A program made the translations under genes and the position numbers. Below are positions 30,976 through 41,114 of a DNA stretch of 64,000 nt, one piece after another; the first letter of the stretch is position 1, and each line of letters begins with the position of its first letter. Under the pieces are notes generated by a model. That model had not been told where the DNA came from, did not search any database, and worked only from the letters and a program-made list of their open reading frames with translations. The stretch is from positions 1,426,001 to 1,490,000 of the forward strand of contig JAGMUV010000008.1 of assembly GCA_020744425.1 (NCBI GenBank). The letters run 5' to 3'. Origin of the DNA: Dactylonectria macrodidyma. Taxonomy: Eukaryota > Ascomycota > Sordariomycetes > Hypocreales > Nectriaceae.

Positions 30976-33058
30976 ATGGCGTCCGAAACCGACAAGCCAG
31001 CGGCCCCTCATGACACCTTCGACACGATCATCGTGCTCGACTTTGGGTAGGCGGACTCTCGCGTGTGTTTTGCTTGACTAACAAGCCCAGGTCGCAGTAC
31101 TCCCACTTGATTGTTCGCGCCCTGCGAGAAGTCAACATTTACGCGTAAGTCGACTCGTGTGGTTCACGTCTACTCGCTCACTCTTCTAGCGAGATGCTTC
31201 CATGCACACAAACATTGGCGACTCTCGGTTGGAACCCCAAGGGTGTCATTCTCTCCGGCGGCCCCTACAGCGTGTACGAAGAGGGCGCACCCCACGTCGA
31301 CCCTGCATTCCTCGACCTCGGCGTCCCAGTTCTCGGCATCTGCTACGGGTATGTTTCCTTGTCAATTGGTGACTCATACCTAACGTCCCCAGTCTCCAAG
31401 AGCTCGCTTGGCGACTCGACCCGAAAAACGTCATTGCCGGCACCGAGCGCGAGTACGGCCACGCCGACCTCAAGGCCTTTAGCCACAACAACCATGTGGA
31501 CCGTCTCTTCGAAGGTCTCGAGGGAGACATGACGGTGTGGATGTCTCACGGCGACAAGCTGAGCCAGCTCCCCGAAGGCTTCCACGTCATCGCCACCACC
31601 AACAATGCGCCCTACGCCGGCATCGCCCACGAGACCAAGTCCATCTACGGCATTCAATTTCACCCCGAAGTGAGCCATACCCCTCGCGGCGTCAAGCTGC
31701 TCGAGAACTTTGCGGCCGGCATCTGCGGTGCCAAGCAGGACTGGACCATGTCCAACTTTGTCGACCAAGAGATTGCCCGCATCCGAGCGCTGGTCGGCGA
31801 CAAGGCTCAAGTCATTGGCGCCGTCAGTGGTGGAGTGGATTCAACAGTGGCTGCCCGTCTGATGACTGAGGCCATTGGCGATCGATTCCACGCTGTTCTC
31901 GTCGACAATGGCGTCATGAGACTCAACGAGTGTGCCCAGGTCAAGGAGACGCTCGCTGAGCACCTGGGAATCAACCTCACCGTTGTGGATGCTTCCGAAA
32001 AGTTCTTTTCCGTTCTGAAGGATGTCCAAGACCCCGAGGTCAAGCGAAAGCGAATCGGCCACACTTTTGTTCGTCTCCCCTTGGATTTGTCTAGAATTCA
32101 GACCGCTAATACAATCAGATCGAAGTTTTCGAAGCCGAAGCTCTCCGGATCGAAAAGGAGGCTGAGAATTCGCCATATGCCGGCAAGGTCGAATTCTTCC
32201 TTCAGGGAACCCTTTATGTATGTCCAACGCCACATGATGTCGCTACATGTGCAGGCTAACAACACTAGCCCGATGTGATTGAATCCATCAGCTTCAAGGT
32301 ACGTTCCCTCATGCTTTTTGACGTACATTGTTAACCAAACTAGGGACCGTAAGTTTACCTCCGACAGGCCACAAGCAATGCTAATCGTGCAGTTCCGCCA
32401 CCATCAAATCCCACCACAACCTGTCCCTGCCTGATCGCATGGTCAACGGACAAGGCCTCAAGTTAATAGAGGCAAGTTTCCCATCATGTGGCACTTACTT
32501 CACTAACAACCATAGCCCCTCCGTGAGTGTTTCAAGCATGAAGTCCGCGAAATGGGCCGTCAAATGGGTATCCACGAGGATCTCATCATGAGGCACCCCT
32601 TCCCCGGCCCCGGTATCGCCATTCGTATCCTTGGAGAGGTGAACCCTGAGCATGTTGATATTGCTCGCAAGGCTGGTACGTGTAGCAGGGCCTGCGTTTC
32701 TGTGCCATACTAATCGACAGATCACATTTACATTTCCATGATCAAGGAGGCCGGCATTTACAACGACATTTCCCAAGCGTATGCTGCTTTGGATACCAGC
32801 AGGGCAGTTGGCGTCATGGGCGACAAGCGAGTATACCAGTACATTATTATCCTGCGTATGTACCCAACCTGATTGTTAGACGTGACTAACAGAATAGGGG
32901 CCATCGTTACCCGCGATTTCATGACGGCCCACGTCTACCACTTTGAACCTTCTTTCCTCGACAAGGTTTCGTCGCGAATCGTCAACGAGGTGGATGGTGT
33001 CTGCCGAGTGGTGTTTGATATTACGACCAAGCCCCCTGGCACCGTCGAGTTGCAGTAA
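30976..33058 (+). CDS. GUA1: GMP synthase (glutamine-hydrolysing), atypical sequence
   Basis: Eleven exons: 30976-31046, 31091-31144, 31190-31348, 31393-32068, 32119-32217, 32269-32298, 32344-32348, 32393-32471, 32516-32675, 32721-32855, 32898-33058. They join in phase to 542 residues. The enzyme converts XMP, glutamine and ATP to GMP. The amidotransferase triad is present (Cys93 in GICYG, His185 and Glu187 in QFHPE), as is the ATP-pyrophosphatase loop SGGVDS (240-245). Exon 7 is only five bases (GGACC), and its inclusion is required to read [13 protein letters not shown]. The intron after exon 8 has a GC donor (GAG|GCAAGT). Two normally conserved places differ. The VGGLP-type segment after SHHN reads LSLPDRM, one residue shorter without the Gly pair. 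The C-terminus reads KPPGTVELQ instead of a KPP(A/G)TIEWE-like end. It could be the only copy or a diverged paralogue. Confidence 0.9.
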
Positions 33059-33097
33059 AGGTAGGATATAAAGGGGCGGAGTAGAAAATAGAGTCAT

Positions 33098-34195
33098 TTA
33101 CACATTGTTTTGAACTGGCAATTCCTCCTCTTCCCTCTGTGCCATTTTGTTCCCCTCTGGCTTCTTATTTCCCAGGGAGTCGAAACCCTTGAGCCCTTCA
33201 GCAATGGCCTTGTCTGTCGGTTGTGTGTATCCCAAGAGGTCGACGAATTTATACACGAGTCGATAGCCGAGAATCCTGGTCGAGGCCGACAGACATACCG
33301 CAACGAAGCGGGCCATTTTGGGGGAAATGGAATCTTCAAAACTCATCGTCCAGAGCAAAGCCCTCTCCCACTTGGCCAACCGTCCGTACGTCTCTGGATA
33401 TTCTCGTTCTGCCACCTCGCAAATCTCGACATAGCGACGCAAAAACTGGGTAAACTCGGAATGCGGTGGGATTCCAGTGGAAGGGTCTCCCGTCACGGCC
33501 TTGAGCTGGTTGAGATGGCTGGGGAAAACGCCTGGTGCCAGACCCGTGATGGGCAGCTCGATGATTTGAACGTGGACCGCCTCATACTCGGGATCAGTGT
33601 TTGCTGCGTCGACGTCCGTGGTAAAGTGCAACAAGGCTGGCCCGTTGACCCTCCAGAATGCGCAGAGAAACGTTTCTGGACAGGTAATGTAGTGAAAACC
33701 GACTGACGGATTGACGTAGTAGTACTGAATCAACTCTTCAAACGCTTGATCCCACTCATCCAGACCATTCACGTGCGAGTGCCGCGCGGCATACACCCAG
33801 TGATGCCACGGCTCTGCTTCGGAGTCGATTGTTCTTCGGTGTAGGCCGTGCAGGCTGGCTAGATTGCCTGGATCCGTCCCATACGGAAGGGCATCCTTGT
33901 CGAAATCAAGCCGTTCTAGACCAAGCTTTTCCCACCAGTTTGTTGGATCCTGTAGCCTGACGATGTGAAACGGAGGCAGTGCGGCGTCCGTCTCGTCTGC
34001 AAACAAGTCGGCAAACGCCTTGGTTTCTAGATCCTGCTCCAGCAAGCGAACAGAGTCATAACCCGTTTCGATCAAGTAATTTCCCACAAATACACCCTCA
34101 ATCAAACCATTCAAAAAAGGAACGAGCGTAACAGGAAGAGATATTAGCAAGAGAGTCTTGAACAAACTCGCCACCGGCCACAAGAAGCCCAACAT
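33098..34195 (-). CDS. Hypothetical protein with N-terminal membrane segment, 365 residues
   Basis: Single exon, starting MLGFLWPVASLFKTLLLISL. Residues about 5-30 are hydrophobic and could be a signal anchor. The rest is soluble and acidic, with recognisable blocks such as WWEKLGLERLDFDKDALPYG, EPWHHWVYAARHSHVNGLDE and YYYVNPSVGFHYITCPETFL. A C-terminal hydrophobic patch follows (MARFVAVCLSASTRILGYRL). The many aromatic residues and absence of repeats suggest a conserved globular domain, but I do not recognise it. The stop codon is only 40 bp from the convergent GMP synthase stop, so the two 3' UTRs must overlap. Confidence 0.8.
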   Translation of the reverse strand: MLGFLWPVASLFKTLLLISLPVTLVPFLNGLIEGVFVGNYLIETGYDSVRLLEQDLETKAFADLFADETDAALPPFHIVRLQDPTNWWEKLGLERLDFDKDALPYGTDPGNLASLHGLHRRTIDSEAEPWHHWVYAARHSHVNGLDEWDQAFEELIQYYYVNPSVGFHYITCPETFLCAFWRVNGPALLHFTTDVDAANTDPEYEAVHVQIIELPITGLAPGVFPSHLNQLKAVTGDPSTGIPPHSEFTQFLRRYVEICEVAEREYPETYGRLAKWERALLWTMSFEDSISPKMARFVAVCLSASTRILGYRLVYKFVDLLGYTQPTDKAIAEGLKGFDSLGNKKPEGNKMAQREEEELPVQNNV

Positions 34196-34337
34196 GGCTG
34201 CGATGATGAATGGCGGTGTATTGTCAACAAGATTGGAAATGGCATGATCCAGGTCATCGGGTGATCCCGGTCAAGGATGAGGCTTTTATTGGCCAAGGAA
34301 TAAGATCCTTGCTCTGTGATAAAGCAATCAATTACTA

Positions 34338-35099
34338 TCAATACACTGAATCGACGATTGTACTGCTCGTCTTGCTTGACACGGACGACGTATCATCTGT
34401 GGATCGCCGCCAAAACGCCAGTTTCTTGAACCACGAAAGTTTCTTCTTTGGTCTTTTGCCAACATTAATCACATTGGGCCGAATGGGCGGTACGGGAACG
34501 TGACAGTAGCAGAGACAACAACCGCAGCATGCCTTTTTCGCGGGAATGGGCCGCACGGGTCCATACATCCCTCTTGGATTTTCTTCTTCGAGCTTGAGCG
34601 TCAAGGCAATCAGCTGGGCGTATATTTCGAGACGGCTGATGGGAATGGAATCGACGACAACTCTGTTTCTTCCTGCGGTGTAGCACAGCCTCTGTCGGAT
34701 GACGTCCAGCATCTCGTCGTCGTCGCATTTCGGCCACGGGAGAGGAGGCGCTGGGTTGTTTTTGTTGACGTCGGAACACATGAGTTGCAGCGTCTCGACG
34801 GTGATTTCCAAGGTGTCGGGAACCATAGAAGCAAAGTCACTGTCGATGGTTCGCTTGTTGTAATTGGATGCGTCCGTCTTTTGCTTCAGTCGGCAGATGC
34901 GCAAAGCCAGCGAGTCCCATGTGGACTCTAGGCTAGGAGGAGGGAGGGTAATGCCAAAGGTAGTTTCAAGACGCCTGACTCGCGTGTTGAGCTCAAGCAG
35001 CGTGTTGCTTGGGACGGTATCAGGAAGGAAGGCATTGTTTCTTCCTTCAAGGTTGGCAACAATGCCTCCGCACTTGATTTGCGTGAGTTGATCAGTCAT
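34338..35099 (-). CDS. Hypothetical protein with a Cys cluster, 253 residues
   Basis: The start MTDQLTQIKCGGIVANLEG is chosen as the first good ATG after a leader. The frame is open upstream, but that part looks like translated UTR. The middle is mostly helical (LRICRLKQKTDASNYNKR, EITVETLQLMCSDVNKN). Near residue 200 the cluster KKACCGCCLCYCHVPVP has six cysteines in eight positions, which could be palmitoylated or bind metal. A basic stretch follows (KRPKKKLSWFKKLAFWRR). The cysteine cluster next to a basic-aromatic helix suggests membrane attachment. No family is recognised. Confidence 0.75.
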   Translation of the reverse strand: MTDQLTQIKCGGIVANLEGRNNAFLPDTVPSNTLLELNTRVRRLETTFGITLPPPSLESTWDSLALRICRLKQKTDASNYNKRTIDSDFASMVPDTLEITVETLQLMCSDVNKNNPAPPLPWPKCDDDEMLDVIRQRLCYTAGRNRVVVDSIPISRLEIYAQLIALTLKLEEENPRGMYGPVRPIPAKKACCGCCLCYCHVPVPPIRPNVINVGKRPKKKLSWFKKLAFWRRSTDDTSSVSSKTSSTIVDSVY

Positions 35100-35579
35100 G
35101 GCGTCGGTGATGGACAAGAATCTGATGGAGGATGACGACGGGATACTCTGATTTATCTTGATCAACGTGTACGGCTGCACATTGAACTGCACATTGAACA
35201 GGCAGCAATGAGGCAACCCAACTCATCTCACAGTCCAATGAATGCAGCCACACCAACGCTAGCGGCCAACTTGAGTCACAGTCAGCACTGAACCAGGCAA
35301 CTTTTCGTATTGTTGGTCGCCAGGGCGGGGAAATGCAACACCACATGCAGGAAAAGTGCACCACATGTAGAAAAATGAGGCGAACGAGGCCTTTGTAGTT
35401 TGCATGCGGCATTTGTATCCGTGGAATGATTTGTCGTGAGGCGTTTTTCGGTGAGACGAGGATGCAGGCTCGGCTAATGGGCCCGTAAGATGCTGAGTCA
35501 ATGTGTAGAATGTGGTGCTGACAGCATCCAATGAGGCTTCATTCGAATGTATGTGCTGGCCGATTGATGATGAATGGGC
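35100..35579. other. Intergenic spacer between minus-strand genes
   Basis: No gene is seen. It should contain the promoter of the Cys-cluster gene and the 3' end of the next gene. Confidence 0.5.
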
Positions 35580-36764
35580 TCAGGGAATCAGCCAGAGTTC
35601 TTGGTGTGTGTCTTGTCCCACTTGACAATGCACTTTGAGCATCCCCAGATCGGTCGAGAACCCCCACCGGTCGTTTCCGATCCAAAAGTTCTTTCTCTTG
35701 TCTTCCAAAGTGACTCTTCGTTTCTTTTGGTCCAGATCCCAAATGTCTACCACGCTTCTCCTTGTGTGGGGGTCGAACCTGGGAAAGGCGGCCAGCGTTC
35801 TGGAGCTAAATGCTACAGCAAACTCAATCTGCGATGCACTTATTTGATTGGCAATATGTGTGGATGGCGCGTTTTCCCTGGTGAGAGGCTGATATCTGTC
35901 GTCGAGCTTCATGGATTCTCTCGTGAGTGTCTTGACTGCCCAGCTGAATGGTTGCCAAATCAACTCCTGAGCCTCATTCTTCCAAATTGCGATGCGAGGT
36001 TCGGTACCTAAATGAAATACGCGCGTAGGGTTGTCCAGCAGGTTGTTTAGAGAGAAACCGTGTCTCGACTCTCCGTGGCATCGATTTCCCAGAGTAAGCC
36101 AGCTAGTAAGATCGAAATGATTGGTGTCTTTCTGAGGGCCTTCCCATGGCGTAGAGACCATGTAACCAGGGCATGTGTATCGGTCTTTGGAAATGATGCA
36201 GACCATATGCCCAACACTCGGCAATAGGATGCGTGTCGACGGTGAATTTTGGCATGCCAGGGCTGATACCATTGTGAAAGACGCCTTCGCCGCGTTTGCT
36301 TGGAGGCTCACGAAGATGACATCTCCAGGCCACCTTTCATCGTCTATGGCTTGAACAACCACAGTATTCGAATCAATCATAAAAATATCTTTGATAAGAG
36401 CTTTAGACGAAAAGGTCCAGATGTTTGACTCGTCGCATTTAGTCATGTCCCATCTACCCAAGTATTGCCGTGCGACTGGGAGGTTTGGTTTGACGGTGTA
36501 GAGGTTCAAGACCTGTGGGCCAGCGATGCAAAGTCTGTTCCCTTTTGGAGACAGGTCAAATGTTGATTCCCACGCTGGGAAATACACGTCAAAAACGCGG
36601 ACACCCCGGTCTCGATACGCCTCTACGGCAAAATCTTGGGAGGTTGTTCCATATAAGACACGGATAAAAACTGGCTTTCGACTGTCGGCATATTGACAAA
36701 TGTTGCTCTCCAGACACTTTGCAACTGTGCCCAGCGGGCTTTTCTGTGGGTTGTTGATATTCAT
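35580..36764 (-). CDS. Hypothetical protein, possible beta-propeller-like, 394 residues
   Basis: The start MNINNPQKSPLGTVAKCLES is the first ATG of a frame that is open a little further upstream, where an additional 5' exon cannot be excluded. The sequence alternates short strands and turns throughout. Examples are RVFDVYFPAWESTFDLSPKG, NRLCIAGPQVLNLYTVKP, NTVVVQAIDDERWPGDVIFV, SVVDIWDLDQKKRRVTLEDK and NFWIGNDRWGFSTDLGMLKV. That texture and the VDIWDLD motif resemble WD-like propeller proteins, though no clear repeat count is possible. No signal peptide or membrane segment. It lies directly downstream of the DUF3176 gene on the same strand with a 206-bp gap. Confidence 0.75.
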   Translation of the reverse strand: MNINNPQKSPLGTVAKCLESNICQYADSRKPVFIRVLYGTTSQDFAVEAYRDRGVRVFDVYFPAWESTFDLSPKGNRLCIAGPQVLNLYTVKPNLPVARQYLGRWDMTKCDESNIWTFSSKALIKDIFMIDSNTVVVQAIDDERWPGDVIFVSLQANAAKASFTMVSALACQNSPSTRILLPSVGHMVCIISKDRYTCPGYMVSTPWEGPQKDTNHFDLTSWLTLGNRCHGESRHGFSLNNLLDNPTRVFHLGTEPRIAIWKNEAQELIWQPFSWAVKTLTRESMKLDDRYQPLTRENAPSTHIANQISASQIEFAVAFSSRTLAAFPRFDPHTRRSVVDIWDLDQKKRRVTLEDKRKNFWIGNDRWGFSTDLGMLKVHCQVGQDTHQELWLIP

Positions 36765-36970
36765 GCCGGATGTGGTGAGTTCCAAGTTGTCGATCCTGTT
36801 GAATTTAAGAGTTTCGGGTGGGTAAATCTGCCTTGGTGCCTAACCATCAGCGCGTTGAATGAGTTGAATGGGGCTCAGACTGGAGATGCACAGCCTCCAC
36901 CAATATTGACCTCTGTCAAGTGATGGTCCTCCTTCATTTCTGTCCAGTCGATTGTCCTTTGCACTAAATC

Positions 36971-38963
36971 CTAAAGTTGACTCTTTGTATCAGGCATATC
37001 CTGAGGCCTTAGGCGGATTTTAATGTCTTTGGCCGCGCCTTGCATCTGATCCAGATACAAGGCATTTGATGTCCCTGAATACATTTTGTGAAAGAGAAGA
37101 GGCAAGGAAGATGACTTCCAGATGGGTCGGGTTGCAGCGAATTGCCAGCTCTGAATCATGGACGTCGCAAGGAGGAGTATGGTGGCCGCCGTCAACACGG
37201 TTGGAACAGCAATCCATCCCCAAACGACAGTTGTACATAGTGTAGTCCGAATGGTAGTTCCACTGACGGCACCGGTTTCGTTTCGGTACGCATTATCGCC
37301 CGTAGTCCGTAGACGGTTCGTAATGCCCAGAACCGCGCCTTCAAGGTTGTTTTTGACCGATGCAAATGTCGCCTGACCCTCGTTGTACAGTCCTGTAAGC
37401 CATGGACGGCTCCCATCACAAACAATGACATCAGGACCAATTTGTGAGACAGCACTGTCGTAGATGCAAGTGTCGTTGAGCATGTCAGAGAAAAATTCGG
37501 AAATACCGAAACCAACCTCACCACTCATTTCATAGATACACTCAATAGGAGCAGTCACGTTTTTGCCGTCCTGGTACACCGAGGTAAAGTTTCGCTTTGG
37601 AATTCTGGGCACACTTGAAAAGTTGCTGCTGTCGTATGGTTGGCCGTCCACCATACAAGGGGATTTAAAGGCAAGCCAGCCTTCTGTCGTGTTGATGCGA
37701 GAAGTCGAGACAGTCTTTTCCTCGAGGACACCGTTAGACACGCGACCACGGTAGTTTCGTAGACACGGGTACAGGGTGCAATTCATTGCCAAGACCCCAG
37801 CAAAGGCAGAAATGTTGGGCATGTTGGGATAGTCGTGGTCGCAGCTATACGTCAAGAGGTCTTTGCGTTTGCAAGAGGCAAAGGTGAAGGTAAGGAGCGT
37901 AAATGCCGTCGTCCAGGCATCTTGATTCAAGGTAGAGTACCTCAAATTGGCCAAGCTGAGCATCCAATCGGTGGTTACGCCATAGGTTATCGTGGGTCCA
38001 TGGGGCATGTAAAACTGCCACCCAGTTTCATTGCTGTACTTTTCCTTGACAGTGTGCGTCAGGTCCTCGCAGCTGCGGCAGAATCCCACAGAAGAGTGAG
38101 TGATGCCTTGGTACTCTGGAAATGTGCAGTTGCCGGTAGAGCAGTTGAACGGGGCCCCGTTGGCCGTTTCTGTACCCATGAGCCCGTTGATAGCAGCCAC
38201 CTTCATTTTGCCGTTGAGTAGAGGCACTGGCAGGCCGTGACCGACGATTTCCACTTGATCTGTAGAGTAATGGGCCGCCGAAATTGTTGCATTCGCTTCT
38301 TCCCAAGGGACCTGACATACATAGTTGTTGAGTGTCTGTTGCGTAAAGGGCCCAATTGTAAATGATAGAATGATGATCAACGCCGCAAAGAGACCAATGT
38401 GACTACGACGATTAGCAGATGTCAGGCGTGGGTACTATGGCTAAGCCTCACGGTTTCCAAGTCAGGAAAATAAGTTGAAAAGACCCCCAGACTCCTCTTG
38501 AAGCATCATCGAATGTCTGAAAATCCTTGAGGGGACGTGTATTGTCAAACCAAACCCATTTCTGATGGCTGATGACTGCTTTTGTTAGTGTCCCGTAGTG
38601 CGCATAGAAAAATGACTCACCTTCTGCTGCAATCAGTACGAGCGAGCCTCTCAACATGGTGGAGAGAATCGCAAGCAATGTGCTAAGATTAATGCCGTAG
38701 GCCCAGTCCGGTTGTTCCAGGCCGTCAAACTTGAACAAGATGATGATGGTGGCGATGAGGAGTGACAGCGAAAAGAGGGTCAAGACACCTTCGAAACTCC
38801 AAATGACCAAAACGCGCTGCTTTTTGCCAGATTCAGCCGAAAAAGTCAGATTCGGCGGATTGGCTGGCTGGTTCACTGGCTGGAAGCCGTCGACAGGAAC
38901 AGGTCGGACCTGCGAGCCTGCGAATTTTGGCATCATTGCCTCGTGTTCAGAATAATTTGCCAT
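36971..38963 (-). CDS. DUF3176-family membrane protein
   Basis: Exons 38963-38621, 38578-38452 and 38402-36971 join in phase to 633 residues. Blocks typical of the fungal DUF3176 family are present. The first is a membrane helix (LTLFSLSLLIATIIILFKFD). After it come DWAYGINLSTLLAILSTML, then QKWVWFDNTRPLKDFQTFDD, ASRGVWGSFQLIF, and a further helix (FAALIIILSFTIGPFTQQ). A long extracellular part follows with many NxT/S sites and Cys residues, then a final helix (TVLTAATILLLATSMIQSW). The family is a multi-pass plasma-membrane protein widespread in filamentous fungi, with no established function that I know of. The two introns are 43 and 49 bp. A TATA-like box lies 58 bp upstream. Confidence 0.9.
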
Positions 38964-39020
38964 ATTGATGAGAGTTGGTGAAAGATGAGACTTTGTTGTC
39001 TGCCCTTCTGGGGCTGCGCA

Positions 39021-39028
39021 TTTTTATG
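39021..39028 (-). promoter_or_regulatory. TATA-like box of the DUF3176 gene
   Basis: CATAAAAA on the minus strand, 58 bp upstream of the ATG, followed by a short GCCC/GGGC mirror and a C/A-rich leader. Confidence 0.4.
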
Positions 39029-39589
39029 CATGGTATGCTTGACATGCAGGTTGATCCTTTGAAACCAGCGTTTGAATCCTTGGGCTGATTTGGTGGTATT
39101 GCAGGGATAATAATTGAAGAAAGTAAGCTCGGTTAGCTCGTTGGCTCATCGAATGGTTGCATTCATGCTGACGATCCCTGCATTTTGTTGCATGATTCGA
39201 CAGGTCTAAGGCTGAATGGCGCTTAATGTCCCATGTTCGAGAGACGTAAGATTGAGTCGTCGGTGGAAAGCTGTCCCGGCCTGCTCTCGGATCCAAGAAA
39301 TGGACGGTACAGATTGAGTTGGATAAGCCATCGATTCGCCCGCAAAGTTCTGCTATCCTCACTGGTCGATTCTGATCTGGGACCATCCATTCCTGAATGA
39401 ATTCATGCCTTGTAGACACTGTGTCAGCGAGACATTATCATCTGAACTATTAGTGTACATACCTCAGCAAGCGTTTCTAGGCATTTATCAACCGTTCGCC
39501 GAGCGTGCGTCGAACACTTGTCGAGCACTCGTGGGGTGTACGTCGAATCTCCACCAAGTGCCTGCAAACAATGGCGAGTGTTCGGCAAA

Positions 39590-39622
39590 CGTTCGGCCAC
39601 TGTTTGGCGGTTGAACTGTGCT
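39590..39622. repeat. 11-bp tandem repeat, three units
   Basis: GTTCGGCAAAC, GTTCGGCCACT and GTTTGGCGGTT follow each other directly. Related GTTCGCCGAGC and GTCGAACAC strings lie 70-100 bp upstream. Non-coding. Confidence 0.5.
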
Positions 39623-39912
39623 GGTTGAACCTAGCGGCTTAGTGGTATAGAACTTCCCGTCATGACTGGATCATTCTCAGGTCTTCGTCGTAGTCGAAAA
39701 GCCGCTTCCACGTGGTGCAGCCTTTTTCGCCAGATGCTGCTTGCAATGCGGTTGTTGAAAGGTCGACGTCGGAAGAGGGTTGTGTGACCCAGAAGCATCA
39801 CGATCTCTTGCTTAGTCAGCGGGCCACCTGCATTTTTCCGCGCATCACAACTCTAACTCTGCCATCCCAATCGACACTACCAACGAGCAAACAGTTCAGT
39901 AGAGAGTTCAAT

Positions 39913-40260
39913 ATGGCGAAAAGCTCGCCCATCGTTCATGGACTTGACGTCGGCCCACAAACAAAATGCCTACACTGGCACTCAGACCTCGACATCATTG
40001 CCATCCGTCACAAATGTTGCAAGACATACTACGCTTGCATAAGCTGTCACGAAGCGCAGGCTGACCATCCACCAAAAGTGTGGTCAAAAGGAGAACGTGA
40101 CGAAAAGGCGATTTTGTGTGGAAATTGCAAGGTTGAGTTGACCATAACGCAGTACCTAAACAGTGGTAACCAGTGTCCTACCTGTTCTGCTGCGTTCAAC
40201 CCAGGATGCTCCATGCATTACGACCTGTACTTTGAAATGACCGATCCCGAACTAAGCTGA
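39913..40260 (+). CDS. HOT13: CHY zinc-finger protein, Hot13-like
   Basis: Intronless frame of 115 residues from MAKSSPIVHGLDVGPQTK. Longer readings start upstream in leader sequence. The CHY-type zinc-binding pattern is complete: C-x-H-W-H (CLHWHSDLDIIAIRHKC), CCKTYYACISCHEAQADHPP, AILCGNCKVELTITQYL, CPTCSAAFNPGCSMHYDLYF. In yeast, Hot13 is a small intermembrane-space protein that helps regenerate oxidised Mia40 by removing zinc, supporting import of small Tim proteins. Length and motif order match that family. No classical presequence is visible, as expected. Its last nine coding bases overlap the end of the convergent SDR gene. Confidence 0.93.
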   Translation: MAKSSPIVHGLDVGPQTKCLHWHSDLDIIAIRHKCCKTYYACISCHEAQADHPPKVWSKGERDEKAILCGNCKVELTITQYLNSGNQCPTCSAAFNPGCSMHYDLYFEMTDPELS

Positions 40261-41114
40261 CGGCTTGGCTCTAAACATGGCCTCAAAGGTTCGAAAAGCG
40301 TCCAGCTTCTCCTTCTCAATGGTACTCCAACGCTCTCGCACAAGTTTGATGACGATTTCGTCATGGGGAGTCTCTTCGTTCAAGAGGCCCCACGTCTCAT
40401 TGGCATACTCCTCCAGAGGAACTCCGATTTTGGTTTGCCCTGCTTTCACAAGGTCCGGCTGGGATGAGTGAAGCTCGGTCTGCACGGCCGGTGGAATGAT
40501 TTCAATCACTCGAATGTGCTGTGTTTCTGGGCTCGACGGAGCTGAAAGCTGGGATCGAAGAGTCCAGGCGAGGGAGTGAATAGCGGATTTTGTAGCGCAG
40601 TAGTTTGCGCAGCGTGCCATGGGAACCAGGCTGAGACCAGACGACACCAAGACAATGGAAGTGGGTGTCTCAGGTCCGAGAGAAATTAGATGCGGGAGAA
40701 AGAGAGACACCGTGTGCAATGGCGAAAGATAGTTGGTTGTCATCTCTGAACTAAGAGACGAAAGGGACAGGGCGTCGGGTTTGGTGAAGTCAACGGTGCG
40801 TTGGAAGCCAGCGTTGAGGACGATGCTAGAGAGCGATGGATAGGTTTTTGTCATTCTAACTAGTTAGTTACGCTCTCAAATCATGGTAATTCTTACTTTT
40901 CAACCCAAGCAGGCAGCTTTTCAAGGTCTGACACGTCGAATGGTTCAGCAGCGACCTTATCTGCGCCATGCTTGGCCACCAACTCGTCCAGTCGGTCGCT
41001 TCGACGGCCTACGGCAATGACGAAAATGCCAGTGGAAATCATTCTCTCCGCCAGTGCCAGTCCAATACCAGCCGTGGCACCGGTGATGAGAACAGTCTTG
41101 TACGGGAACGGCAT
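40252..41114 (-). CDS. Short-chain dehydrogenase/reductase
   Basis: Exons 41114-40897 and 40855-40252 join in phase to 273 residues. It is a classical SDR with an N-terminal Rossmann motif (TGATAGIG at 11-18), NAG at 87-89, a catalytic Ser near 144 (VLVSSGLS), and Y-x-x-x-K at Tyr158 and Lys162 (YCATK). GRRSDRLDELV after the second strand has Arg residues that favour NADPH over NADH. The substrate is unknown; the compact form with a 60-residue C-terminal tail resembles DltE-type oxidoreductases. No signal peptide. The stop codon lies inside the end of the HOT13 coding region on the opposite strand. Confidence 0.92.

Larger units (their letters stand above)
38964..39912. other. Divergent intergenic region between DUF3176 gene and HOT13
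   Basis: No supported gene. A minus-strand frame at 39024-39419 starts from a non-ATG codon and overlaps the DUF3176 promoter, so it is not called. An 11-bp triple repeat lies at 39590-39622. Confidence 0.5.

Noticed and set aside
39024..39419. 131-codon minus-strand frame upstream of the DUF3176 gene
   Set aside because: The first codon is GTG, it covers the TATA-like box and promoter of the DUF3176 gene, and it shows no domain-like pattern.
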